Shown here: piece by piece, positions 27,181 to 34,857 of the stretch
Numbering within the stretch: position 1 is the first letter of the stretch
Layout: each line of letters begins with the position of its first letter
The notes under the pieces: model-generated
Database searches by the model: none
Seen by the model: the letters and a program-made list of their open reading frames with translations, nothing else
What the model was told of the DNA's origin: nothing
From: a virus
Direction: 5' to 3' (one strand)
Length of the DNA stretch: 37,423 nucleotides
Virus record (IMG/VR): IMGVR_UViG_3300031957_002612
Coordinates: 1 to 37,423 of that record
Translations under genes and position numbers: made by a program

Positions 27181-27916
27181 CAGGCCCCCCCATACCGGGG
27201 CAGTGAGCCCCCCAGATTGGCGATCATGGCAATGGTGCTTTCCACCGTGATTTCCTCCGCGCTCACTTCCCCATCCTGAAATTCTACTTCCGGGAACAGT
27301 TGCTTCAGATCAATCTCACGATCAGGATCCATCGACATGATTTCAGAAATCCCTTTCAACAGTTTCACGCACCTGGTATCTGCCTCAATCCGGCGCTGCT
27401 TATCTTTCACGTGAAAATAGGCAGCCCACTGGTGCAGTTCCGCAGGTGTCAGCAGCTCAAACAATTCAAAGACAGCAAACTCTCCACAGTGTTCCGCTAT
27501 TCGGCAGGCTGTGAATTCTCCGCTGTCTGTTTCGAGTTTCCCGCCGTATCCTCAACATTCGGAAGGTCAAACTTGGTGCCGTTCTGTTCTTCGATGGCTT
27601 TAAAAATGGCATCGATCACAGAGTTGCCCTGCTGGTTCAGTGCTTCCAGATCACCGACATCCAGGATTCTGGTGCCACTTTCATCCACCAGCGCCATCAC
27701 AATCAGCCGCTCGCGCTGCCGTTCAATCTGTTTAGGATCGGGATTGCCATCTTTGTCCAGCAGCGATTTCCGCCAGCGGCTGATCTCAATGGCTTTCAGG
27801 CTCTGGATCAGCACGTGGGAATCGTCTCCCTCTTTTTTGTCCAGCCAGGGCAGAGGCACTTTTTTGATTGTGCGTTCTCTCCGCTCCAGCAGTTGCTCCT
27901 TAGTCAGTAGTCCCAT
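27180..27916 (-). CDS. Tail assembly chaperone, -1 frameshift product (GT-like)
   Basis: The first 127 codons are shared with the short chaperone; a -1 slip at GGGAAAC (27542-27536) enters a frame open to 27180. The product is about 245 aa, with the added segment KLETDSGEFTACRIAEHCGE, then FAVFELFELLTPAELHQWAA and a helical, acidic C-terminus. The second frame has no good ATG start of its own (first option a TTG at 27464) and is open all the way from the slip site, both of which support fusion rather than a separate gene. In lambda-like phages this GT form binds tape measure and tail tube proteins during assembly. Confidence 0.85.
27497..27916 (-). CDS. Tail assembly chaperone, unshifted product (G-like)
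   Basis: 139 aa from ATG 27916. It begins MGLLTKEQLLERRERTIKKV and contains SHVLIQSLKAIEISRWRKSL, a charged middle and a C-terminal segment rich in Gln, Glu and Asn after the slip site (ETAENSQPAE). Size and place between tail tube and tape measure match the G protein of lambda and its relatives, which coats the tape measure protein during tail assembly. It is made in excess over the frameshifted form. Confidence 0.85.
   Translation of the reverse strand: MGLLTKEQLLERRERTIKKVPLPWLDKKEGDDSHVLIQSLKAIEISRWRKSLLDKDGNPDPKQIERQRERLIVMALVDESGTRILDVGDLEALNQQGNSVIDAIFKAIEEQNGTKFDLPNVEDTAGNSKQTAENSQPAE
27536..27542 (-). other. -1 frameshift slippery heptamer GGGAAAC
   Basis: In frame 0 the codons are GCG-GGA-AAC; a one-base slip gives GGG-AAA and continues CTC-GAA-ACA. 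This is X-XXY-YYZ form and differs only in the last base from the GGGAAAG of lambda G/GT. About 20 nt further on, CACAG and CTGTG flank a CCG/CGG stem, which might aid pausing. Confidence 0.85.
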
Positions 27917-27986
27917 GACAGTCCTTTAAAAAATAGTTGACTTGTAAAACAGTTTGTCGCACGTGGCAGAGACTCAGCCGGCTGGC

Positions 27987-28355
27987 TCAGTCTTCGGCCA
28001 TCTCGATTTCTTCTGCGGGCTCATCCAGCAGCTCGGCATCGGGATCATCTTTGGGCGCGGGCACGTCATAGCGGGGATCCCCCGTGGCCCGTCCGCTCAT
28101 GATTTTTTTGTGGGCTTTGTTCCACTTCAGCCACAGTTCCTCCGTGTACCCGGATGCCTCCCGGCATTCGTCGTCCAGCGGTTTGGCCTGGCCCGTCATC
28201 ACCAGTTTCCAGGCATTGGGATCATCCACCACCGTGCCGGCAGGGCAGGGAATGAACGGGGGCACCCGATAGCGGATCCCCAGTTTCTGTGCTTTCTCCC
28301 GCTCCCACTTGGGATTTTTTTGCAGGGCATCATCGACCACGATTTCACATTTCAC
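27987..28355 (-). CDS. Hypothetical protein in the tail block
   Basis: 122 aa from ATG 28355, 54 nt after the tail tube gene. It opens with a strand, KCEIVVDDALQKNPKWEREK, then a basic region and a P/G-rich central region (IRYRVPPFIPCPAGTVVDDP), an alpha-helical part and a strongly acidic tail (KDDPDAELLDEPAEEIEMAE). It contains no membrane segment. Its place between tail tube and chaperone suggests a minor tail or tail-assembly role. No family recognised. Confidence 0.65.
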   Translation of the reverse strand: MKCEIVVDDALQKNPKWEREKAQKLGIRYRVPPFIPCPAGTVVDDPNAWKLVMTGQAKPLDDECREASGYTEELWLKWNKAHKKIMSGRATGDPRYDVPAPKDDPDAELLDEPAEEIEMAED

Positions 28356-28409
28356 TTTTTCAGCTCCTTAAAAATAGATCACAGCCAGCAGCAGCTGCAG
28401 CAATACAGA

Positions 28410-28856
28410 TCAGGCAGAGGCTGCCCACGTCATCAGCGTGCGCAGGCCCAGCGTGAAACTGGCTTTGATGCCATCGTTCATGCGGAACGTCTGGTTAAAC
28501 GAAAGTTTCGTGGCCTCAAATGTTCCCGTCTGCCCCACGACTGAGGGATACACGATGGCCCCATCAATCAGCGCCGTTTCCCCGTTGGCAATCACCGGAT
28601 CAGCGATCGCATCCGTGATGATCTGGTGGCTGGCCAGTGTGGGATCATAGAACAACTCCCCATCCACGGACCCCGGGGTACTGTAGCCCGTTGGCACCTC
28701 AGAGATGCTGGGGCCAGTCTGGCTCAGATCCCGATCCTCAAATGCTTCTGTTTCGACGCCCGAGTGATCCAGGCTGATCAGCTGCCCGATGGGGGCCAGC
28801 ACACCACCGGCTGCCACAATCTGCAGCACGGTACCTTTGCAGGGAAATTTTGCCAT
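28410..28856 (-). CDS. Major tail tube protein
   Basis: 148 aa. MAKFPCKGTVLQIVAAGGVL, then IGQLISLDHSGVETEAFEDR and PGSVDGELFYDPTLASHQII fit the tail tube family, in which strands of a beta sandwich are interleaved with acidic loops and a conserved D-G-E-L-F-Y-D-P segment. The C-terminus (GIKASFTLGLRTLMTWAASA) closes the sandwich. It follows the tail terminator gene by 3 nt and precedes the chaperone block, the standard order in siphoviruses. It stacks as hexamers along the tape measure protein. Confidence 0.85.
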   Translation of the reverse strand: MAKFPCKGTVLQIVAAGGVLAPIGQLISLDHSGVETEAFEDRDLSQTGPSISEVPTGYSTPGSVDGELFYDPTLASHQIITDAIADPVIANGETALIDGAIVYPSVVGQTGTFEATKLSFNQTFRMNDGIKASFTLGLRTLMTWAASA

Positions 28857-28859
28857 GAT

Positions 28860-29273
28860 CTATGATCTCCAATATTGAAATAAAAAACTGATGGTTTCCG
28901 TGTGGAACTGTCTCCCGCTGGCATCGTCGGCTGCATCCACATCCTCATCCTCATCCTGCAGGATCGTGGCCAGAATGGTCACATCGTCCGCAGCTCCCGT
29001 GAAATCAGCGAATTCATCCAGAATGGTTTCTGCCAGATCGATGGCATCACCTTCATTCATGGCAATGCATTCCAGATCGATGAAAGCGGATTTCATATCA
29101 TCTTCATCACCGCCCCCCAGCGTGCCATAAGGATCCCGGCCCGTTTTGCGGATCACAACCGCGGGCAGTTCCTTCACGTTTTGGGGGATGCTGTTGACGA
29201 AAATTTTATTCGTAAGATTCGTGATGGCCGGTATGGCCAGCAGGGCTGCCTGGACTCCTGATTGAATGCTCAT
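28860..29273 (-). CDS. Tail terminator-like protein (DUF3168/gpU type)
   Basis: 137 aa, directly adjoining the previous stop. MSIQSGVQAALLAIPAITNL, then KIFVNSIPQNVKELPAVVIR and the later DLECIAMNEGDAIDLAETIL follow the pattern of tail terminators: a first helix, an I-x-P-x-x-x-x-x-x-P-A-V-V-I strand, a strand with conserved acidic residues, then a helix D-A-x-x-L-A-E-x-I-L-D. The acidic DEDEDVDAADDAS loop and FHTETISFLFQYW end close the fold. It caps the tail tube and joins it to the neck. Good match, though sequence divergence is high in this family. Confidence 0.75.
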   Translation of the reverse strand: MSIQSGVQAALLAIPAITNLTNKIFVNSIPQNVKELPAVVIRKTGRDPYGTLGGGDEDDMKSAFIDLECIAMNEGDAIDLAETILDEFADFTGAADDVTILATILQDEDEDVDAADDASGRQFHTETISFLFQYWRS

Positions 29274-29744
29274 CTATTTGGCTTCCTGCATAATGTCTTT
29301 TTTCAGTTCACTTGCGATTTTCGACCTGACTTTTTTCAGGTTGCTTTTCACCACCGGTTTGATGAAATCATTTTTCGGCATGCGTCCGGTTGACTTCCCT
29401 TTTTTCGTTTTGCGCTGCCTGGTACCCAAAATCACCAGGTGACCGTGAGGCGCCTGCTTGGCCATTTTTTTTCCCACGTTCATGCCCACGCGGCTGCCCG
29501 TGAAATATTTGTCTTCCCCTTTTTTGACTTTCTTGGATGATCTCCCGATGGCCTTTTTCAGATTCTTGGTTTTGCCAGTGGGGGCAGCTCGCTTGAGTGC
29601 CCGCACCAGGATCGTGATCCCTTTGCCCACTGCCCGCCTGGTGAGCTTCTTTCTGGTCTTCTTGTCCAGCGCCTCCATTTTTCGATCCAGCCGACGATCA
29701 CCGGTCAGATACGTTTCAAAAAATGAACCTGGTCTACTGGGCAT
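29274..29744 (-). CDS. HK97 gp10-like neck protein
   Basis: 156 aa from ATG 29744, overlapping the preceding stop by 11 nt. Strongly basic: DRRLDRKMEALDKKTRKKLT, then ALKRAAPTGKTKNLKKAIGR and KKMAKQAPHGHLVILGTRQR. The A-P-x-x-T-G-x-L-x-x-A pattern and a late H-x-x-x-x-x-x-G-T are hallmarks of HK97 gp10-like proteins, which join head and tail. It ends with an amphipathic helix, NLKKVRSKIASELKKDI. The extended run of Lys is unusual but consistent with contact to DNA or to an acidic partner. Confidence 0.85.
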   Translation of the reverse strand: MPSRPGSFFETYLTGDRRLDRKMEALDKKTRKKLTRRAVGKGITILVRALKRAAPTGKTKNLKKAIGRSSKKVKKGEDKYFTGSRVGMNVGKKMAKQAPHGHLVILGTRQRKTKKGKSTGRMPKNDFIKPVVKSNLKKVRSKIASELKKDIMQEAK

Positions 29745-30078
29745 ACACGGGCTCGGTTCTGGTTCCTACAATCACAGTCTGCCGCGCTTCGTTCTCATCT
29801 ACGGCGTACACAATTTCGTGAATCTTCCCTTCAAAGATCAGACGCATATCGGGAGTGATCTCCCTGGTGAGCCGGCTGCTGGACATCTTCCACACGTGGG
29901 ACACATCTGCCTGCGGTTGCTCCGCTGCAAAGTATTCCCGGCCCGTGGACGTTTTACAGTTCGCATAGGCTTTGCAGTGATCTTTCCAGTTGGCTGGATC
30001 ATCCAGATCGGTTTTGTTCAATGAATTCTTATTGTCATAAATGGGTTTCTGGATCCTGACGATTTTGTCAAACACCAT
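29734..30078 (-). CDS. Head-closure / neck protein
   Basis: 114 aa from ATG 30078 (MVFDKIVRIQKPIYDNKNSL), with GGGGGA four to nine bases upstream and 16 nt after the previous stop; a start at 30183 lies deep in the upstream gene and gives Cys/Trp-rich shadow text. Strand pattern and ending (TRTEPVYAQ) with a DMRLIFEGKIHEIVYAVDEN block match head-tail adaptor (gp16/SPP1-like) proteins: x-x-R-x-x-x-x-G-K-x-[F/H]-x-[I/V]. Seals the connector after packaging. The role is inferred from place plus pattern. Confidence 0.75.
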   Translation of the reverse strand: MVFDKIVRIQKPIYDNKNSLNKTDLDDPANWKDHCKAYANCKTSTGREYFAAEQPQADVSHVWKMSSSRLTREITPDMRLIFEGKIHEIVYAVDENEARQTVIVGTRTEPVYAQ

Positions 30079-30094
30079 GTTCCCCCGGCAGTTC

Positions 30095-30673
30095 TTAGGC
30101 ACTGATCTCCCTCCACTGATAGCGGCCCAGCATCCGATCCACATCAGGCAGCAGATCACAGCGCTTGAACTCCCCCTTCGCATACCACTTGATGGCGGTT
30201 TTCAATCCCTCCGGAATGGCAGCTGCTAAACCGTAGCCGGCCACAAACTCAACCTGCACCGCCTGTGGCTGGCAGCGGATGGCTGGCCATGTCTGCCCGT
30301 ATGCGGGCACAATCCGCCCCGGTTCGTTGTCGGTGTCCACCTGGTACAGTGAAGGGCTCAGCGTCTGTTCTGTGCCCGTCTCGTCGATGTAAGTGATCTC
30401 AGAGACGGATTGAATCGGGGGCTTCCGCAGTTCGATCACAGCGGGAAAGCGATCCAGGATCAGTTTCCACGTGGCTGTGATCAGCTGCCGGCACGTAATG
30501 GTTTCGATGTACTCGATGGCATCCCGCTGGAACTGCAGCAGCTCGGCATCAAATTCTGGATCGAACGTCTGACAGTAGGTCCGCAGATCCTCCGGGCACA
30601 CAATCTGCGCTGTGGCTGGTGCTGTCACCAGCCGGAATGATGAGTTGATTGTGTGCTGCAGAGGAAATGCCAT
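30095..30673 (-). CDS. Head-tail connector, gp6-like
   Basis: 192 aa from ATG 30673 (MAFPLQHTINSSFRLVTAPA); an in-frame TTG at 30691 is less likely. It continues with DLRTYCQTFDPEFDAELLQF, QRDAIEYIETITCRQLITAT and FVAGYGLAAAIPEGLKTAIK. These are typical of HK97 gp6/phiE125 gp8-type connectors: D/E-L-R-x-x-L...D-A-x-L...x-x-A-x-x-[Y/I]-I-E-x-x-[T/L]-x-R and F-x-A-G-Y-x-x-x-x-x-[I/V]-P. The N-terminal extension is slightly longer than usual. It forms a 12- or 13-mer ring below the portal. Confidence is high from pattern and place. Confidence 0.88.
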   Translation of the reverse strand: MAFPLQHTINSSFRLVTAPATAQIVCPEDLRTYCQTFDPEFDAELLQFQRDAIEYIETITCRQLITATWKLILDRFPAVIELRKPPIQSVSEITYIDETGTEQTLSPSLYQVDTDNEPGRIVPAYGQTWPAIRCQPQAVQVEFVAGYGLAAAIPEGLKTAIKWYAKGEFKRCDLLPDVDRMLGRYQWREISA

Positions 30674-30722
30674 TGAATGCCCCGGAATCAATCAGAGAGT
30701 GAGAGCAGACCCGTGAAACCGC

Positions 30723-30902
30723 TCAGCGGGTTTCGGTCTGTTCCTTCGGTTTCTTCGGCAGCTCGGGCACCGGTTTGGCACCACGTTCCTCCAGCAGCTG
30801 CTTGGCTTCTTTATCCGGCAGATCGATTTCATCACCTGGCTGATGCCTGATCTGGTCTTTCCCTTTGCCGGTACTCAAAAAACTGGTCAGAATAACTTTC
30901 AT
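30723..30902 (-). CDS. Small head-associated protein
   Basis: 59 aa from ATG 30902 with GGGAG upstream; an in-frame start at 30944 falls in a T-rich spacer. The sequence MKVILTSFLSTGKGKDQIRH, then GDEIDLPDKEAKQLLEERGA and a Pro/Lys-rich tail has the common pattern V-x-L-x-x-S-x-x...Y/x-x-x-G-D-x-[I/V]-x-[L]-P-D-x-E-A-x-x-L-[L/I]-x-x-G-x-A. Such proteins often follow the major capsid gene and are of unknown exact role. It may be a structural or scaffold accessory. Confidence 0.75.
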   Translation of the reverse strand: MKVILTSFLSTGKGKDQIRHQPGDEIDLPDKEAKQLLEERGAKPVPELPKKPKEQTETR

Positions 30903-30949
30903 CGTGGGGGCTCCCTTCGGAGTGATACAGAATAAATAAAGCAACAGAG

Positions 30950-30980
30950 AGCCAGCGGGATGATGGCCACCCCGCTGGCT
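30950..30980. terminator. Hairpin after the major capsid gene
   Basis: AGCCAGCGGG and CCCGCTGGCT form a perfect 10-bp stem with an 11-nt loop, followed on the minus strand by CTCTGTTGCTTTATTT. The T-run is weak, so it may act as an inefficient terminator or mRNA-stabilising end. Confidence 0.55.
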
Positions 30981-31002
30981 GAGAATCGGCAGCAGAATCA
31001 GA

Positions 31003-32409
31003 TCAGGCTGCAGCCTGTTTCAGATACTTGACGGGGGCAGTGCCCGCATCCAGCAGGTTCCCATCCTCACGGATGAAGGCAATGAAACCATCTTCATCCG
31101 TCATGCGGTACAGCTCCTGCAGCCGGTACATGCGGATCTGTCGCACGCGCCGGATCTTGTACTTGCTCAGCTGGCCAAACAGCACAGACCTGGCATCAGC
31201 CACCAGGCTGCTGGCCATGTCATTATTGATCTCCACTGTGTAACCCAGCAGGCGATCAGGCACGCCATCTTTCAGGCCAGGCTGCCAGAGATAATTCCCG
31301 TCTGAATCCTTGAGCTTGCGGATATACAGAATGGTATTATCGTGCATCATGAAACCAGCACCCGTGCGATAGGCCACATCAACAGAGTGAGGCAGCTCAA
31401 TCAGTTCATCCGTGGTGATGGCAGTCTGACCCGTGGCAGTCACACCCAGTGAGGCAGCTGTGACGATCCCCAGCGGTTCCGTGGTGCCCGCGCCCACCGT
31501 GTATTTCGTGTTGGTGATACGGCCCAGCCGCTCACCCAGCATGCCATACACATAGGGCAGCACGTTCACGGTTGAATCCTCCAGCAGTTCCTGGCTGACC
31601 TTGATCGGCTTGGAACTGAATTTGAAGGCACCGAAGGTAACCCGATCAAACGAGGGATCCACCTCTGACCCTGCGTCCGTGGCTTCCGCCAGGATGGCAC
31701 CGGTATTGCCGGTATCGTCGGCAGTCGGCCAGTGCAGCTGCTCACCGGTCTGGGTGGTCATCGTTTCGGCCACGCGTCGCATCGGACCGAAGAACAGCAT
31801 ATTCACTTCCAGCTGACTCAACACCGTGCTGCTGACCAGATCACCGCCATCCGCAGCGGTTCCCACGGTCATGCCACGCTGCTCAATCGCACGTGCCTCC
31901 TGTCGCATCCGCTGCAAGCGATACTGCTGGTGAACGTTCCCACCGGCCAGCTGCAGCTCAGAAATAACATTCGTAGCCGCACCATTCAGGCGCAGTTCCC
32001 CATGTCGCATGCCACACCGCTGCATTGCTTCGCGCTGCAGATCAGAGGCACGGGATTCACCCAGCAGCCAGCCCTGCATGGCCAGGGAACGGGTTTCATC
32101 CGTAATCGGATCATCACCCTGCGGGCTGGTGCTGTCACCGGTTGACCGCTGGTCATCCCGTCCAGGCACCACACCACCACGGGCAGAGCCCTGGAAATCT
32201 TCCAGGTCTTTCATCCGCTGGCTGATGGTTTCTTTTTCCTGCTCAGCATCGATCTGGGATCGTACCTGATCATATTCCTTGTTGACGGTTTCCCACTGCT
32301 TGGCCTGCTCAGCGTCCCGCCATTCCTTTTTTTCATTGAAGGCATCGCCCAGCTTCCGGATTTCCCCATACAGCTGAGTCTGTTTTTCTCTCAACTCTTT
32401 AAGTTTCAT
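31003..32409 (-). CDS. Major capsid protein, HK97 fold
   Basis: 468 aa from ATG 32409, with GGGAG upstream; an in-frame start at 32439 lies within a terminator stem and is rejected. Residues about 1-75 are a coiled coil (LREKQTQLYGEIRKLGDAFN through RSQIDAEQEKETISQRMKDL), the delta/scaffold domain cut by the prohead protease. Then come the HK97-fold elements: GDLVSSTVLSQLEVNMLFFG, PTADDTGNTGAILAEATDAG, SSKPIKVSQELLEDSTVNVL and FMMHDNTILYIRKLKDSDGN. The C-terminus FIREDGNLLDAGTAPVKYLK is also typical. Self-assembles into the icosahedral shell. Confidence 0.95.
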   Translation of the reverse strand: MKLKELREKQTQLYGEIRKLGDAFNEKKEWRDAEQAKQWETVNKEYDQVRSQIDAEQEKETISQRMKDLEDFQGSARGGVVPGRDDQRSTGDSTSPQGDDPITDETRSLAMQGWLLGESRASDLQREAMQRCGMRHGELRLNGAATNVISELQLAGGNVHQQYRLQRMRQEARAIEQRGMTVGTAADGGDLVSSTVLSQLEVNMLFFGPMRRVAETMTTQTGEQLHWPTADDTGNTGAILAEATDAGSEVDPSFDRVTFGAFKFSSKPIKVSQELLEDSTVNVLPYVYGMLGERLGRITNTKYTVGAGTTEPLGIVTAASLGVTATGQTAITTDELIELPHSVDVAYRTGAGFMMHDNTILYIRKLKDSDGNYLWQPGLKDGVPDRLLGYTVEINNDMASSLVADARSVLFGQLSKYKIRRVRQIRMYRLQELYRMTDEDGFIAFIREDGNLLDAGTAPVKYLKQAAA

Positions 32410-32437
32410 TGCATTGCTCCCGCTTTGTGACGGGCGC

Positions 32438-32495
32438 AAAAAAAACAGCCCATCAACAAAACCAAAAAATGGTGTTGTGATGGGCTGCCTTTTTT
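32438..32495. terminator. Bidirectional terminator between prohead protease and capsid genes
   Basis: Two arms, CAGCCCATCAACAAAACCA and TGGTGTTGTGATGGGCTG (32446-32464 and 32470-32487), form a long stem with a bulge. An A8 run precedes it and a T6 run follows on the plus strand, so it can work in both directions. On the minus strand the T8 run ends only 28 nt before the capsid start. Confidence 0.85.
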
Positions 32496-32533
32496 GAATG
32501 CTCGGCCCTCAAGATTGAATCAGATGGTGTAGC

Positions 32534-33193
32534 CTAGTCCTGCAGGCTCATCTGATGCAAGTCTATTTCTGCCAGGCGCTGGCAAATATTTACAGCTGCA
32601 GGATTCGTGCGGGCTTTCAGATACTCGGCTCTCAGCTCCTGTTCATTGGCACCAGCTGACCTGGTGTCCGCTGTGGTGGCCTGGTAGGCAGGATAAGTAA
32701 CCGGCCCCACATCACCCAGATCCAGATCCTCAATCTCTCTGATGGTGATTTCCTGGCCATCCCGCACCTCATCGATCCAGACCGCTTTGGTGGCGCGGAA
32801 CGCAAAGGAACTGCCGGGAACGTCCCCCCGCTGAATCGAGGTCACCGCATCCCGTCCGGGCTGCGTATCAGGCGCATCAATCTCATACCTGAGCCCGATA
32901 TCATCCACAAACAGCCGGCAGGTACTGGCACCCACGCGGCCCAGTAAGTTGCTCGGATCGTGATTGAACAGCGCCCGGGCATCGTGCCCCTCTCTCAGTG
33001 CCCGATCAAAGGCCCCCGGTTTAATGCGTTCCTCCAGCCAGTCGAACATCCGGTAAACGGTTCCCTCATCGTTGGGATTGTAGAACACCGCAGCATAACC
33101 CACGATCAGATCAGACTGCCCCTCCCGTTTCTCCACGCGGATTTTCGCGCCGGCTCTCTGCTCCGTGTAATGTGAATGCATAGCCTGAATCAT
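32534..33193 (-). CDS. Prohead maturation protease (HK97 family, U35)
   Basis: 219 aa. IVGYAAVFYNPNDEGTVYRM, then FDWLEERIKPGAFDRALREG and DARALFNHDPSNLLGRVGAS give the U35 signature with catalytic H78 in FNHDP. The nucleophile S128 or S129 is in GDVPGSSFAF, and a later ITIREIEDLDLGDVGPVTYP completes the domain with the conserved I-x-x-I/L-x-D-[L]-D-V-x-P-V-T-x-P-A-Y motif. The C-terminal 45 residues are an added helical tail. The protease removes the delta domain of the capsid protein before DNA packaging. Confidence 0.95.
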   Translation of the reverse strand: MIQAMHSHYTEQRAGAKIRVEKREGQSDLIVGYAAVFYNPNDEGTVYRMFDWLEERIKPGAFDRALREGHDARALFNHDPSNLLGRVGASTCRLFVDDIGLRYEIDAPDTQPGRDAVTSIQRGDVPGSSFAFRATKAVWIDEVRDGQEITIREIEDLDLGDVGPVTYPAYQATTADTRSAGANEQELRAEYLKARTNPAAVNICQRLAEIDLHQMSLQD

Positions 33194-33204
33194 TGAAAGA
33201 CTCC

Positions 33205-34857
33205 TTAGAATTCTGTTTCGATTTCGGCAGCCACCTGATCCACCACCTGCAGCAGATCCTGTGTGCCCGTGTTGTTGACGATTTCCGCCATCCTGGCAGC
33301 GATGGGATCTATGAAATCATCCGATCCCAGCAGCTGCTGTGCCTCCTGCCTGTGCTGCTGCAGGTTCCCATCGGACCATTCCAGGAACGCATTCCCGCCC
33401 CGCTGGGCTTTGTGCCTGGCCCGGGCAGTGATCCCGAATACCACGCGCCGCCTGAGTGCTGTGGTTGCGGCCGCTCTGCGGGCTGCCTGCTCAGCTGCCT
33501 CTGCCTCTGCGCGGTTCTGTTCCTCATCCTGATCCTGATTTTCTGGGGGATCCTGCTGCTCATTGTCCGGGGTTTCGTCGGGGCTGTCATCAGCTGCCCC
33601 CCGGGGTTTATCGTTCTCCCCCTTGTCCGCCCCGCCTGGTGACTTGGTTTTGTTGATCTCAATAAATTCATCACCGCCATCACGGGGATTCAAATTCTCT
33701 GCCTCCCGCGCCTCATTGGGATTGATGATCCCGTTGCGGATCTGGATGGCCTGCACCTGTGCCCGCTTGAGTGGGCTCATGGAGAGAATCGCCCTGGTGT
33801 TGAATTCAAAATACCGCCCCTTTTTTTCGTGCGGTTTGAGCAGCTTGCGCCGGCACTCACTGGTAATGCCAGTCATCCAGGGGCTCAGCGTGGTATCCAG
33901 GTACTGCTGGTTGCTTTCCTCTTTGGAATTGTAGCTGACCGAATCCGAGAGCCCCAGCCGGCTGGGGGCCAGGTTGAAATAGCGGGCAGCATCCCTGACC
34001 TGCCTTTCACTGGTTTCCAGCATCTGCCCTTCATTGGGGCTCATCGTGATTTTGTTGAACTTCACGCCATCCCTGAGAATAGCCCACTTGAACCAGTTGC
34101 CCTGGCCCGTGTTTTTTTTGATGAAACCCTGCTCAATATTTTTCACCGCCTTTTCATCCCGCGCCACGTGCGGGGGCAGTTCGATCACCCCGCCCGCCTG
34201 CATGCCGTTGGCAAAGTAAGAGGCAGCGAACCCCTGCGCCGCCAGTGCCACCCCGATGGTTTCCTTCATGTGCCTGAGCTTATCAATGCCGCTCATCCCG
34301 TCAAACGAAATCCCTTTCAGATGTAATACATCCTCCTGATCCATCAGATGCGGGCTGGGGGTTTCCCGGTCACCATAGACCACGGTTTGAAAGTACAGCC
34401 GTTTATTTATCCGCAGCGGAAACGTGCGATCTGGCAGCAGCGGGATGATCTCCAGCGGGGTGCCGTTATTGGCTCTGAGAATGTAAGCATACGCATTGTT
34501 ATAGATCAGGGCATGCACCAGCATCGTCCGCCAGAAATCAAACGCACTGTTTTCCTCGTTGGCTTCGTGCCGGCAGATATCATAGGCTGGATGGTTCTCA
34601 TCTTTCAGCCGGCTGCCGTTCTCTTTTTTAAACAGATCCAGGGGCAGCTTGGCGATATCACCGCTGATCTGTTCCACGCACTGCCACACCGCGCCGATGT
34701 TCAACACGTTGTTATAATTGACCCGCACCCCGGCTGCCGTATTCGCAGAGCCCAGATCATCAATCAGACCTTTCATGATATCGGCCTCTGTGATCGCGCG
34801 GGTTTCATCACCGCCCGCCATTCTGTGCCAGGCTGTTGAAATCAGCTCTCTGATCAT
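33205..34857 (-). CDS. Portal protein, HK97 family
   Basis: 550 aa. NYNNVLNIGAVWQCVEQISG, then IAKLPLDLFKKENGSRLKDE, PLEIIPLLPDRTFPLRINKR and DQEDVLHLKGISFDGMSGID through LAAQGFAASYFANGMQAGGV are the classical HK97 portal sequence. A GTGG-type D-G-V-K-F region (LRDGVKFNKITMSPNEGQML) and the RDAARYFNLAPSRLGLSDSV motif follow. The C-terminal about 120 residues are low-complexity, acidic and Gln/Glu-rich before an Ala/Arg-rich helical tail. It forms a dodecameric ring through which DNA enters. Confidence 0.95.
   Translation of the reverse strand: MIRELISTAWHRMAGGDETRAITEADIMKGLIDDLGSANTAAGVRVNYNNVLNIGAVWQCVEQISGDIAKLPLDLFKKENGSRLKDENHPAYDICRHEANEENSAFDFWRTMLVHALIYNNAYAYILRANNGTPLEIIPLLPDRTFPLRINKRLYFQTVVYGDRETPSPHLMDQEDVLHLKGISFDGMSGIDKLRHMKETIGVALAAQGFAASYFANGMQAGGVIELPPHVARDEKAVKNIEQGFIKKNTGQGNWFKWAILRDGVKFNKITMSPNEGQMLETSERQVRDAARYFNLAPSRLGLSDSVSYNSKEESNQQYLDTTLSPWMTGITSECRRKLLKPHEKKGRYFEFNTRAILSMSPLKRAQVQAIQIRNGIINPNEAREAENLNPRDGGDEFIEINKTKSPGGADKGENDKPRGAADDSPDETPDNEQQDPPENQDQDEEQNRAEAEAAEQAARRAAATTALRRRVVFGITARARHKAQRGGNAFLEWSDGNLQQHRQEAQQLLGSDDFIDPIAARMAEIVNNTGTQDLLQVVDQVAAEIETEF

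Noticed and set aside
27180-27464. A separate 94-codon gene starting at TTG 27464.
   Set aside because: The frame is open upstream to the GGGAAAC slip site and lacks a good start, so fusion by frameshift explains it better.
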